In this document: positions 35,531-43,248 of the stretch, piece after piece
Layout: every line of letters begins with the position of its first letter
Numbering within the stretch: position 1 is the stretch's first letter
From: Bacteroidota bacterium
GTDB taxonomy: Bacteria > Bacteroidota > Bacteroidia > NS11-12g > UBA955
Reading direction: 5' to 3'
Length of the DNA stretch: 64,000 bases
NCBI GenBank assembly: GCA_016787485.1
Contig: JAEUUL010000009.1
Span: 62,001 to 126,000 of the forward strand
The notes under the pieces: model-generated
Told to the model about the DNA's origin: nothing
Seen by the model: the letters and a program-made list of their open reading frames with translations, nothing else
Database searches by the model: none
Position numbers and translations under genes: made by a program

Positions 35531-36415
35531 ATGAAACATAGCATCATACTCCTTCCACTGTGCATACTGGCCGCATGTGGAAGCAAACAAACCGGCACCG
35601 ATGTGGTGGACAGCACGAAAAAAGCTGCTGCCCGCGACAGTTGGACGGCAATCCATCCAGACACCCAGGCCATGAAAAGCCTGACAAGGGTGGAAATCCA
35701 AACCAGCATGGGCAACCTTACTGTGGCTCTGTTCAACAGCACACCCAGGCACAGGGACAATTTCCTGAAACTGGCACGAAACGGGTTTTACAATGGCACA
35801 TTGTTCCATCGGATCATCCGCAATTTCATGATTCAGGCAGGAGATCCTGCTTCAAAAACTGCAAAACCAGGGCAAATGCTGGGAGATGGAGGGCCGGGAT
35901 ATGAAATCCCTGCGGAGTTTGTAGACACTTTGTACCATTATCGCGGAGCCCTTGCTGCAGCGCGCGAAGGAGATGAACGCAATCCGGAAAAGAAAAGCTC
36001 TGGCAGCCAGTTTTATATCGTGCAGGGAGACAAGGTCAGCACGGACCAGTTAACCAAAATGGTAAAAAGCAGCCTCCTGATGAAATTGATCAGGGATCCG
36101 GACAACCTATCCTATTCCATGCGCATGGAAGCTTACAAAAAACGGGGAGATGCCGCGGCAATGAATTTGCTGCAGGCCGAACTGGAAGGCAAAGTGGGAC
36201 CTGCGGCAGACAGTATGATAAATGCCATGCCACGCAGGGTAAAGCAAATGTATGCCACCTGGGGAGGTGCCCCTTTTCTGGACCGTGAATACACAGTATT
36301 TGGCTTTTTGATTTCCGGATATGATGTACTCGACAAATTGCAGGCAGTGCAGACTGCTGCCGAGGACCGCCCGGTTCAGGACATACGGATAACCGGAATG
36401 AAAGTGCTGGATTAA
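35531..36415 (+). CDS. Lipoprotein cyclophilin-type peptidylprolyl isomerase
   Basis: 294 residues. Signal and lipobox ILAAC (Cys about 16) predict an envelope lipoprotein that isomerises prolyl bonds during folding of exported proteins. The cyclophilin domain starts at VEIQTSMGNLTVALFN and shows FHRIIRNFMIQAGDP and GSQFYIVQGD. An insertion of roughly 75 helical residues (about 175-245) interrupts the fold before the last strands (YTVFGFLISGYDVLDKLQAV). Similar insertions occur in other Bacteroidota cyclophilins. Confidence 0.9.
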   Translation: MKHSIILLPLCILAACGSKQTGTDVVDSTKKAAARDSWTAIHPDTQAMKSLTRVEIQTSMGNLTVALFNSTPRHRDNFLKLARNGFYNGTLFHRIIRNFMIQAGDPASKTAKPGQMLGDGGPGYEIPAEFVDTLYHYRGALAAAREGDERNPEKKSSGSQFYIVQGDKVSTDQLTKMVKSSLLMKLIRDPDNLSYSMRMEAYKKRGDAAAMNLLQAELEGKVGPAADSMINAMPRRVKQMYATWGGAPFLDREYTVFGFLISGYDVLDKLQAVQTAAEDRPVQDIRITGMKVLD

Positions 36416-36424
36416 AGTCCGGCA

Positions 36425-36456
36425 TTTGGAAAAATCCGGATTCTGTCTTATATTTG
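36425..36456 (+). promoter_or_regulatory. Promoter of rimP-nusA-infB
   Basis: A complete Bacteroidota promoter: TTTG (36425-36428), 20 bases, then TATATTTG (36449-36456). The transcript would begin near 36461-36463, about 50 bases before the rimP ATG. Confidence 0.75.
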
Positions 36457-36474
36457 CATCACTTTTCCATATGG

Positions 36475-36506
36475 AAGGGGACAAGCCAAAAGCAGTCCCC
36501 TTTTTT
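36475..36506 (+). terminator. Terminator-like hairpin in the rimP leader
   Basis: AAGGGGAC (36475-36482) pairs with GTCCCCTT (36495-36502) and is followed directly by six T (36501-36506), between the promoter above and the rimP start at 36514. A 12-bp palindrome TTCCATATGGAA (36465-36476) overlaps its left arm and could form an alternative structure. This is the layout of a transcription attenuator. Confidence 0.55.
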
Positions 36507-36513
36507 ATTGGGT

Positions 36514-36978
36514 ATGACAAAACTGACGGACAAACTGAAAACGCTGGTGGAGCAGGAAGCTCCGGCCTTTGGACTGTTTATGGTTGGGCACAGCAGCGGC
36601 TCAGATGGCCTGCAACGGTTTTATGTGGATTCTGATGAAGTTTTATCCATGAAAGCCCTGTCAGACTTTTCGCGCCACGTGTCACACCTCATAGATGAAG
36701 GTGATTTTGGCGAAAATGAGTTCACCTTTGAAGTAAGCAGTCCGGGTGCGGACAAACCCCTTACGGCGTTGCGTCAATTCAACAAACATGTGGGAAGGAC
36801 TTTTGAAATTGTAACTACAGACGACGAAAAATGGGAAGCCAAACTGACAGCCGTTGAAGGCAGCGTATTACAATTTGAAAAAACCGTGAAAGAAAAAGGC
36901 AAAAAACCGGTGCAGGTAACAGATTCCTTACCGTTTGAGAATATACAAACCGCAACAATAAAAATATCTTTTAAGTAA
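36514..36978 (+). CDS. rimP: Ribosome maturation factor RimP
   Basis: 154 residues from the ATG at 36514 (MTKLTDKLKTLVEQEAPAFG). The in-frame extension up to 36454 crosses the leader hairpin and is not used. The core NEFTFEVSSPGADKPLTALRQFNKHVGR is the RimP signature (E-V-S-S-P-G-x-D-x-P-L). It is needed for 30S subunit maturation. It is the first gene of the conserved rimP-nusA-infB cluster and ends one base before the nusA ATG. Confidence 0.93.
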   Translation: MTKLTDKLKTLVEQEAPAFGLFMVGHSSGSDGLQRFYVDSDEVLSMKALSDFSRHVSHLIDEGDFGENEFTFEVSSPGADKPLTALRQFNKHVGRTFEIVTTDDEKWEAKLTAVEGSVLQFEKTVKEKGKKPVQVTDSLPFENIQTATIKISFK

Positions 36979-36979
36979 T

Positions 36980-38242
36980 ATGAAAAGCAAAGCCAGGGAA
37001 TTGGGAATCAATCTCGTAGAGAGTTTTTCTGAGTTCAAGGAGTTTAAGAACATCGACAGGGCCACCATGATGCGTGTGCTTGAAGACGTGTTCCGCAGCA
37101 TTTTGCGCAAAAAGTATGGCCAGGACGCCAATTTTGACATCATTATCAATACCGAAACCGGGGATATAGAAATGTATCACCTGCGTTTAATTGTAGAAGA
37201 AGGAGAAGTTGAAGACCCCAATTTGCAGATTACCGTTACCGAAGCCAGACAATTCGAACCCGATTACCAGGTGGGTGAAGATTGTATTCAGCAGGTATTT
37301 CTCGACGATTTCGGCAGAAGAAGCATTCTCAATGCCCGCCAGGCCCTTATGAGCCGGATTATTGAGCTGGAAAAAGACGAATTGTTCCGCAAGTATGCCG
37401 ACAAACGGGGTGAAATCATTGCAGGTGAGGTTTATAATGTATGGAAACGTGAAATCATGGTACTTGATGACGATGGCAACGAACTCATCCTGCCCAAGGA
37501 GCAAATGATACCGCGTGACATTTACAAAAAAGGCGACAACCTGCGCGCAGTGGTTCACGAGGTACAGATGGACAAAGGGGCTCCCCGCATCATTCTGTCC
37601 CGCACATCACCTGAGTTCCTTGAACGCCTGTTTGAACTTGAAGTTCCGGAAATTCTTGACGGTTTGATCACCATCAAAAAAGTGGTGCGCGAACCCGGAG
37701 AAAGGGCCAAAGTAGCCGTAGAAAGTTACGATGACCGCATTGATCCGGTGGGCGCATGTGTAGGCGTAAAAGGGGCCCGGATTCATGGCATTGTTCGCGA
37801 ATTGCGCAATGAAAACATTGACGTAATCAACTACACCACCAATACTGCCCTGTTTATCACACGTGCCCTGCAGCCTGCCAAAATCAGCCGCATGGAAATT
37901 GACGATGCAACCAAGAAAGTGGATGTATTTCTGGAAACAGACCAGGTATCTCTGGCCATAGGCAAAGGTGGACACAACATCAAACTGGCTGGCAAACTCA
38001 CAGGCCATCAGATAGAGGTTTACCGTGTGAATGCAGCCGTAAATGATGAGGACGATGTGGAACTGGATGAATTCCTGGATGAAATTGATGAATGGATTAT
38101 TGACGAATTCAAGAAAATCGGGCTCGACAGCGCCAAGGATGTTTTGCGCCACAGTGTTGAAGACCTGGTGAGCAGAACCCAACTTGAAGAAGAAACCATT
38201 CTGGAGGTGAAGAAAATCCTTCAGAATGAGTTTGAAGAATAA
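36980..38242 (+). CDS. nusA: Transcription termination/antitermination factor NusA
   Basis: 420 residues. The N-terminal RNA-polymerase-binding domain (NIDRATMMRVLEDVFRSILRKKYG) is followed by an S1 domain (GEIIAGEVYNVWKREIMVLD), then KH1 and KH2 with GARIHGIVRELRNENIDVI and SLAIGKGGHNIKLAGKLTG. A short C-terminal acidic tail replaces the acidic repeats of proteobacteria. NusA modulates pausing and termination, so the terminator-like leader upstream of rimP could be its feedback target, as proposed in the findings. Confidence 0.96.
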   Translation: MKSKARELGINLVESFSEFKEFKNIDRATMMRVLEDVFRSILRKKYGQDANFDIIINTETGDIEMYHLRLIVEEGEVEDPNLQITVTEARQFEPDYQVGEDCIQQVFLDDFGRRSILNARQALMSRIIELEKDELFRKYADKRGEIIAGEVYNVWKREIMVLDDDGNELILPKEQMIPRDIYKKGDNLRAVVHEVQMDKGAPRIILSRTSPEFLERLFELEVPEILDGLITIKKVVREPGERAKVAVESYDDRIDPVGACVGVKGARIHGIVRELRNENIDVINYTTNTALFITRALQPAKISRMEIDDATKKVDVFLETDQVSLAIGKGGHNIKLAGKLTGHQIEVYRVNAAVNDEDDVELDEFLDEIDEWIIDEFKKIGLDSAKDVLRHSVEDLVSRTQLEEETILEVKKILQNEFEE

Positions 38243-38396
38243 TACGCCACGTGATGCTTTTGATTCCATGAAAAAAGCGTTGCGTATTGCCATTTTTCTG
38301 CCCGGCAATGCAGAGAAAAGTGGCAAAAGGCACACCCTGTAAACGGTCGGTTCTGTTTCTGTAACTGCGGAAATGCCGACCCTTAACAGGGGAGAA

Positions 38397-38427
38397 TTTG
38401 CATTGCCACAGATTACACCTAATTTTG
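38397..38427 (+). promoter_or_regulatory. Internal promoter before infB
   Basis: TTTG (38397-38400), 19 bases, then TAATTTTG (38420-38427), ending 12 bases before the infB ATG. It gives infB its own transcription start inside the nusA-infB gap (38243-38439). Confidence 0.72.
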
Positions 38428-38439
38428 AACACATATAGA

Positions 38440-41241
38440 ATGGCTGAATACCGTTTAGCGAAAGTTGCAAGTGAATTAAACCGGAGTACCCAGGCGCTGG
38501 CCGAGCACCTGAATGGAAAAGGGTTTGCCGTGGAGGCAAAGCCTACCACAAAAATCTCTCAGGAGATGTATGATGTGCTTGTGCAGGATTTCATGGCTGA
38601 TAAAGCTGCCAAAGAAGAGGCAAACAAGCTCAAATCCGGGCGCGACCCCAAGGCTATTGCCGGACCACCGCCAAAAACAGTAGCGAAAGCACCTGCCAAA
38701 GAACCGGAAATTGTGGTACCTGAACCTCAGGCTACCCCTCCGGCACCCACAGAGCCACCAGCACCCGAAACGGTTTTGCCTCCGCCACCCCCGCCGGTAG
38801 CAGAAGAGAAACAGGAAAAGCCTCCTGCAGTGCCCGCAACTGAAGAAGTTCCGGTGAAAAAAGAAACCCGCAAGGAGGAACTTGCAGGACCCAAGATTCT
38901 GGGCAAAATAGAAATACCGGTAAAAGAGAAAAAAGGAAAGAAAAAGGACAAACCTGAAGAACCGGTAAAGATTGTAAAACAGGAGGATAAGAAAGAAAAA
39001 ACCAAACCTGTAGCACCGGAGCCCGTTGCAGAAGTGAAAAAACCGGAACCTGTGGCTCCGGCAGAGGAAACCGCTGAAGAGGAAGAAATAGAGAAAATCG
39101 ATACCAAATTCGAGAAACTCAGTGGCCCCAAGGTACTTGGCAAAATAGAACTTCCCAAAGACAACCCTCAGGGGGTAAAAACCCTCGCTGATGCTGCCCG
39201 CGAAGATTTGCGCGAAAAACGCAAACGCAAGCGCAAAAAAGTGGGTGGGGAAAAAGTTGCCGTACAGGATAAAATCCGGGAAGAAGAACGCGTAAACCGT
39301 GATAAAAAACCCACTGAGAATAAGCCGGAAATTACCAAACAGGCGGTAAACGACAAGGTAAAAACCACCATGGGCCGCATGGGCTCAGCTGGTCAGAACC
39401 GCGGTCTGAAACAAAAAATAAAACGCCAGAACAAAGAGTACAGGCAAAACGAACGCAAAGAAGAGGAAGCAAAACGGCAAAAGGAAAGTAAAATCCTCAA
39501 GGTAACCGAATTCGTTACGGCGAATGAACTGGCTACCATGATGAACATACCGGTTACTGCCATTATTTCAGCCTGTTTCAAACTGGGATTGATGGTATCT
39601 ATCAATCAGCGGTTGGATGCTGAAACCATTTCCATTGTAGCTGAAGATTTTGGATTCCAGTTCGAATTTGTAGACGCCGAAGCCCAGCTTGAAGCAGAAG
39701 ACAACGAAGTGGATGAAGAGGGTGATCTGGTTCCCCGCCCGCCCATCGTTACCGTAATGGGTCACGTAGACCACGGTAAAACGAGCCTGCTCGACTATAT
39801 ACGCAAAGCCAATGTGATTGCCGGAGAAGCCGGAGGCATTACCCAGCATATCGGGGCTTATGAAGTAACCCTTGCAGATCAGCGTAAAATCACCTTCCTG
39901 GATACACCGGGTCACGAAGCTTTCACCGCCATGCGTGCCAGGGGTGCCAAAGTAACAGATATTGCCATCATTGTTATCGCAGCAGACGACAGTGTGATGC
40001 CACAAACCCGCGAAGCCATTGCGCATGCGCAGGCCGCCGGCGTTCCTATGATTTTTGCCTTTAACAAGGTAGATAAAGAAGGTGCCAACCCGGACAAAAT
40101 ACGCGAACAGCTTGCCGCCATGAACGTGCTGGTGGAAGACTGGGGTGGTAAATTCCAGTGTCAGGAAATCAGTGCCAAAAAAGGACTGAACATAGACAAA
40201 CTGCTGGACAAAGTACTGCTGGAAGCCGAGATGATGGAGTTGAAAGCCAACCCCCATCGCCGGGCAAAGGGTACGGTCATTGAAGCCACCCTGGAAAAAG
40301 GCCGTGGTATTGTGTGCAGTATGCTGGTAGAAAATGGCACCCTGAATGTGGGTGACTTTATGGTAGCCGGCCCTTACTACGCCAAAGTGCGTGCATTGCT
40401 TAACGAACGCGGACAGAAAATTGACAACGCACCTCCGAGCACCCCGGTAAAAATGCTGGGCTTCAGCGACAACCCTACTGCAGGTGACACCTTTGTGGTA
40501 ATGGCCGAAGAAAGTGAAGCCAAAGAACTGGCAAACCGCCGCCTTCAGCTTGTTCGCGAGCAGGGCATACGCACCAAACGCCATATTACACTGGATGAAA
40601 TTGGCCGCCGTTTGGCCGTGGGCAACTTCAAAGAGCTGAAGCTGATTGTGAAAGGCGACGTGGATGGTTCTGTGGAAGCCCTTACAGATGCACTGATTAA
40701 ACTGAGTACCGAAGAAGTGCTGGTAACTGTCATACACAGTGGTGTGGGACAAATTACAGAAAGCGATGTGCTTCTGGCCTCAGCATCGGATGCCATCATC
40801 GTTGGATTCCAGGTTCGTCCTTCATCCAAAGCCCGCCAACTGGCAGAGCAGGAAGAAATTGACATCCGTGCCTATTCCGTAATCTATCAGGCCATAGACG
40901 AGATAAAAGCTGCCATGGAAGGTATGCTTAGTCCGGAAGTGGTAGAGAAAATTGTGGGCAATGTGGAAGTGCGGGATGTGTTCAAAATCAGCAAAGTGGG
41001 CACAATTGCCGGCTGCTATGTGACCGATGGCAAAATTGAACGCAAAAACAAACTCCGTGTAATTCGTGATGGCGTAGTGATCCACACAGGTGAGTTGTCC
41101 TCTCTGAAACGTTTTAAAGACGATGTGAAAGAAGTAACCAAAGGTTATGAGTGTGGTTTGCAGATCGATCGTTTCAACGATGTGGAAGTGGGTGATTATC
41201 TGGAAGTATATATTGAAGAGGAAGTGAAACGCAAACTCTGA
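38440..41241 (+). CDS. infB: Translation initiation factor IF-2
   Basis: About 933 residues from the ATG at 38440 ([20 protein letters not shown], the usual IF2_N domain). The upstream in-frame TTG at 38398 lies inside the promoter. Then comes a long Lys/Glu/Pro linker (about 60-350), a second N-terminal domain, and the GTPase with G1 GHVDHGKT (about 440), G3 DTPGHEAF and G4 NKVDKEGA, followed by domains II-IV ending [19 protein letters not shown]. It brings initiator tRNA to the 30S subunit. The linker is repetitive, with [10 protein letters not shown] / [10 protein letters not shown] repeats. Confidence 0.97.
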   Translation: MAEYRLAKVASELNRSTQALAEHLNGKGFAVEAKPTTKISQEMYDVLVQDFMADKAAKEEANKLKSGRDPKAIAGPPPKTVAKAPAKEPEIVVPEPQATPPAPTEPPAPETVLPPPPPPVAEEKQEKPPAVPATEEVPVKKETRKEELAGPKILGKIEIPVKEKKGKKKDKPEEPVKIVKQEDKKEKTKPVAPEPVAEVKKPEPVAPAEETAEEEEIEKIDTKFEKLSGPKVLGKIELPKDNPQGVKTLADAAREDLREKRKRKRKKVGGEKVAVQDKIREEERVNRDKKPTENKPEITKQAVNDKVKTTMGRMGSAGQNRGLKQKIKRQNKEYRQNERKEEEAKRQKESKILKVTEFVTANELATMMNIPVTAIISACFKLGLMVSINQRLDAETISIVAEDFGFQFEFVDAEAQLEAEDNEVDEEGDLVPRPPIVTVMGHVDHGKTSLLDYIRKANVIAGEAGGITQHIGAYEVTLADQRKITFLDTPGHEAFTAMRARGAKVTDIAIIVIAADDSVMPQTREAIAHAQAAGVPMIFAFNKVDKEGANPDKIREQLAAMNVLVEDWGGKFQCQEISAKKGLNIDKLLDKVLLEAEMMELKANPHRRAKGTVIEATLEKGRGIVCSMLVENGTLNVGDFMVAGPYYAKVRALLNERGQKIDNAPPSTPVKMLGFSDNPTAGDTFVVMAEESEAKELANRRLQLVREQGIRTKRHITLDEIGRRLAVGNFKELKLIVKGDVDGSVEALTDALIKLSTEEVLVTVIHSGVGQITESDVLLASASDAIIVGFQVRPSSKARQLAEQEEIDIRAYSVIYQAIDEIKAAMEGMLSPEVVEKIVGNVEVRDVFKISKVGTIAGCYVTDGKIERKNKLRVIRDGVVIHTGELSSLKRFKDDVKEVTKGYECGLQIDRFNDVEVGDYLEVYIEEEVKRKL

Positions 41242-41254
41242 TCATTCTGGGGCC

Positions 41255-41794
41255 ATGTCACTGCGCAACTTTGCAGGTGCAATATTCACCGTTTGCCTTA
41301 CCGGAATTTTGTTTCCGGCATGCAATTGTGAACAGCCCCCTTGTCCGGAGGAGTATGTAAAAGGCCTGTTCTGGAAGTATACGGACTCAGTGGCAACCAA
41401 GGCAAACCCTACCCTTACGTTTTATGCCGATGTGCAGTTTGGTGAAATCAACTCAACACCTAAGAAACGCAAACTCAACATCAAACCGTGTTATAAAACA
41501 CTGCAGGTATGCAACAGGGTCATCACCCGTATACCTGTAGACAGCATCTTCATCAGCAGTTCACAGTATTTTCCGGGCTTTCCGGCCGGCAGTTTGCTAA
41601 ACAATGCACCTTTTGTATATGTAAATCTGGCCGGGTCGAACGAAGACCATGGGCTGGTTGGAATTCAGGCAAACTTTAACCTGGGCGGCTTCAACCTGCA
41701 ACACCTGCCCGACAGTACAGACCTCACCTTCCGGTTCAGGATAAGTACCGGCGAACTGCTTACCTACCGAAAACGAATGTACATTCACAAATAA
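41255..41794 (+). CDS. Predicted lipoprotein
   Basis: 179 residues with signal sequence and lipobox LFPAC (Cys about 24), then a Cys-rich start (CNCEQPPCPEEY) and a beta-rich body (LTFYADVQFGE, then a PFVYVNLAGS strand and LTFRFRISTGELLTYRKRMY). No family was recognised. It follows infB by 13 bases and precedes a two-way terminator, so it can be co-transcribed with infB. Confidence 0.6.
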   Translation: MSLRNFAGAIFTVCLTGILFPACNCEQPPCPEEYVKGLFWKYTDSVATKANPTLTFYADVQFGEINSTPKKRKLNIKPCYKTLQVCNRVITRIPVDSIFISSSQYFPGFPAGSLLNNAPFVYVNLAGSNEDHGLVGIQANFNLGGFNLQHLPDSTDLTFRFRISTGELLTYRKRMYIHK

Positions 41795-41797
41795 ACA

Positions 41798-41830
41798 GAA
41801 AGGGCCGCAAGGATTTCCCTGCAGCCCTTC
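41798..41830. terminator. Hairpin between convergent genes
   Basis: AAAGGGC-CGCA pairs with TGC-AGCCCTT (about 41798-41808 with 41820-41829) around a short loop, between the lipoprotein stop (41794) and the convergent LamG gene stop (41852). It is a likely bidirectional terminator. Confidence 0.6.
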
Positions 41831-41851
41831 TTTGCTGAAAATACCGTTACC

Positions 41852-42847
41852 TCAATCCTTCAGTATTTTACCGGCAGCAATGCCTTTGACAGTTTGAACT
41901 TCTACCATATACAATCCGGCTGCCCATCCCTGAACATCCATTATATACTGTGAACCGGAAAGATGATTCAATTGATGCACAACTGTTCCTGCACTGTTTC
42001 TCACAGTGAGAGACAATATTTCTGCATCCGCTTCCACTTTGCATACAGCATTGGCCGGGTTGGGATATAGTTTTACTGAAGACCTGCTTATCTCTCCCAC
42101 GGACGCGGTATTACTTTTATGAACGTACAGTTGCTTGATTTCTGCTATTGAAAGTGCTCTTCTATAAATAGCCACATCATCAATAAAGCCTTTGAATCCG
42201 TATCCGTTTGCATGATGACCAATGTGGATTTCAGCGTTCATGCCCGAATAATCTATCAGACCTGATACCGCTGAGGAATTCATTAACTGCGAATCCAGAT
42301 ACAGTTTCAGATCTGTGCCATCATACGTCATCACTACATGGTGCCATTGGCCGGCAAATTGCGAACTTACAGAGGTGCTGGTGTATTTTGTAGATGAGAA
42401 ACTTTTGGTGCCTATACCTGCATTGAGGGTCATGCCACCACTCAGGCCCAGACCTATGGTAAAAGCATTTTTTGTATTGGAACCATTGTTTAAAGTAACC
42501 ACACCGGGATAGCTATTGTCCTGAGTCACTTCAGCGAATCCCCAGAGAGCAATGGTGATGGCAGAGTCTGTGCGTAATCCGGTGAATGAATCCTTGTAGT
42601 TCAGCCGCAAACCGGAATTGTTGTTTGCATACAGCGCCGATTTGCTTCTGCCATTGTGGTCTGTTGCCCATCTGCCCAAATGGGTTGCGGGTTGCTGTCC
42701 GGACGGCAAAGCCCGTACAACCGGATTCTTACTTTCCATACTGCTGTCATCGAAAGAAAAATAGGCCAGCAGACCTTGTTGCGGAATTTGGGCAAATGCG
42801 CATACACCAGCAGATGCAAACACAATAAAGAGAAGGTGTTTTTTCAT
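41852..42847 (-). CDS. Secreted LamG-domain protein with type IX sorting domain
   Basis: 331 residues. Signal peptide MKKHLLFIVFASAGVCAFAQ. A concanavalin-like LamG domain covers about 25-245 (GLLAYFSFDDSSMESKNP, TIALWGFAEV, QWHHVVMTYDGTDLKLYLD and GFIDDVAIYRRALSIAEIKQLY). The type IX C-terminal domain begins KLYPNPANAVCKVEADAEIL and ends AAGLYMVEVQTVKGIA. It probably binds carbohydrate or another surface ligand outside the cell. No enzyme domain is present. Confidence 0.88.
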   Translation of the reverse strand: MKKHLLFIVFASAGVCAFAQIPQQGLLAYFSFDDSSMESKNPVVRALPSGQQPATHLGRWATDHNGRSKSALYANNNSGLRLNYKDSFTGLRTDSAITIALWGFAEVTQDNSYPGVVTLNNGSNTKNAFTIGLGLSGGMTLNAGIGTKSFSSTKYTSTSVSSQFAGQWHHVVMTYDGTDLKLYLDSQLMNSSAVSGLIDYSGMNAEIHIGHHANGYGFKGFIDDVAIYRRALSIAEIKQLYVHKSNTASVGEISRSSVKLYPNPANAVCKVEADAEILSLTVRNSAGTVVHQLNHLSGSQYIMDVQGWAAGLYMVEVQTVKGIAAGKILKD

Positions 42848-43248
42848 AGTTTTTCAGTTAAGTAATTTCAAAATTGAGCTCATTCCAAAAAATACACTTG
42901 GCTTACTCCACGGCTGAAGCATATCAGTTCATGAAATGCTGCATTCAATGCTTAAACAGAATTTTCACAGAAAACGAGGAGATGACATTTTTCTGACAAT
43001 ATCAGCCACTTTAACCCGTTTTAGAGGCAGTTATGAAGTTCTAACCCTATTTGTCAGTAAGGATTACTTATTTATTTTATTCGGTTTTGCACCCATTATA
43101 AAAAAGCAGCAGCCAGCCCAACAAGCTGGCTGTTTGTTTATTAATCCGGATTCAGTTTGGTCGATTATTTTCAGGGTATAATCCGCAGAGCTGTGCCGCT
43201 TATCGAAAGCAGCAAAATGGGAAAAACAGGAACTGTAGGTTTGCCGGT
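42848..43248. other. Divergent intergenic region with an isolated hairpin
   Basis: 401 bases without a supported gene between divergently transcribed LamG and barrel genes. CAGCCAGC (43110-43117) pairs with GCTGGCTG (43125-43132). It is followed on the plus strand by TTTGTTTATT, and on the minus strand by a run of T from 43106 downward, so it resembles an intrinsic terminator although no gene ends here. The -7 box TAGGTTTG of the barrel gene is at 43236-43243. An 81-codon frame (42936-43181) looks accidental. Confidence 0.45.

Noticed and set aside
39054-39160. Tandem repeats in the infB linker as a CRISPR or mobile repeat
   Set aside because: The repeated segments are in-frame protein repeats in the Lys/Glu/Pro linker typical of IF-2. 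No CRISPR array was found anywhere in the window.
39568-40752. 394-codon minus-strand frame opposite infB
   Set aside because: It covers the conserved IF-2 GTPase region in antisense; the composition (Phe/His/Gly-rich) is that of a shadow frame.
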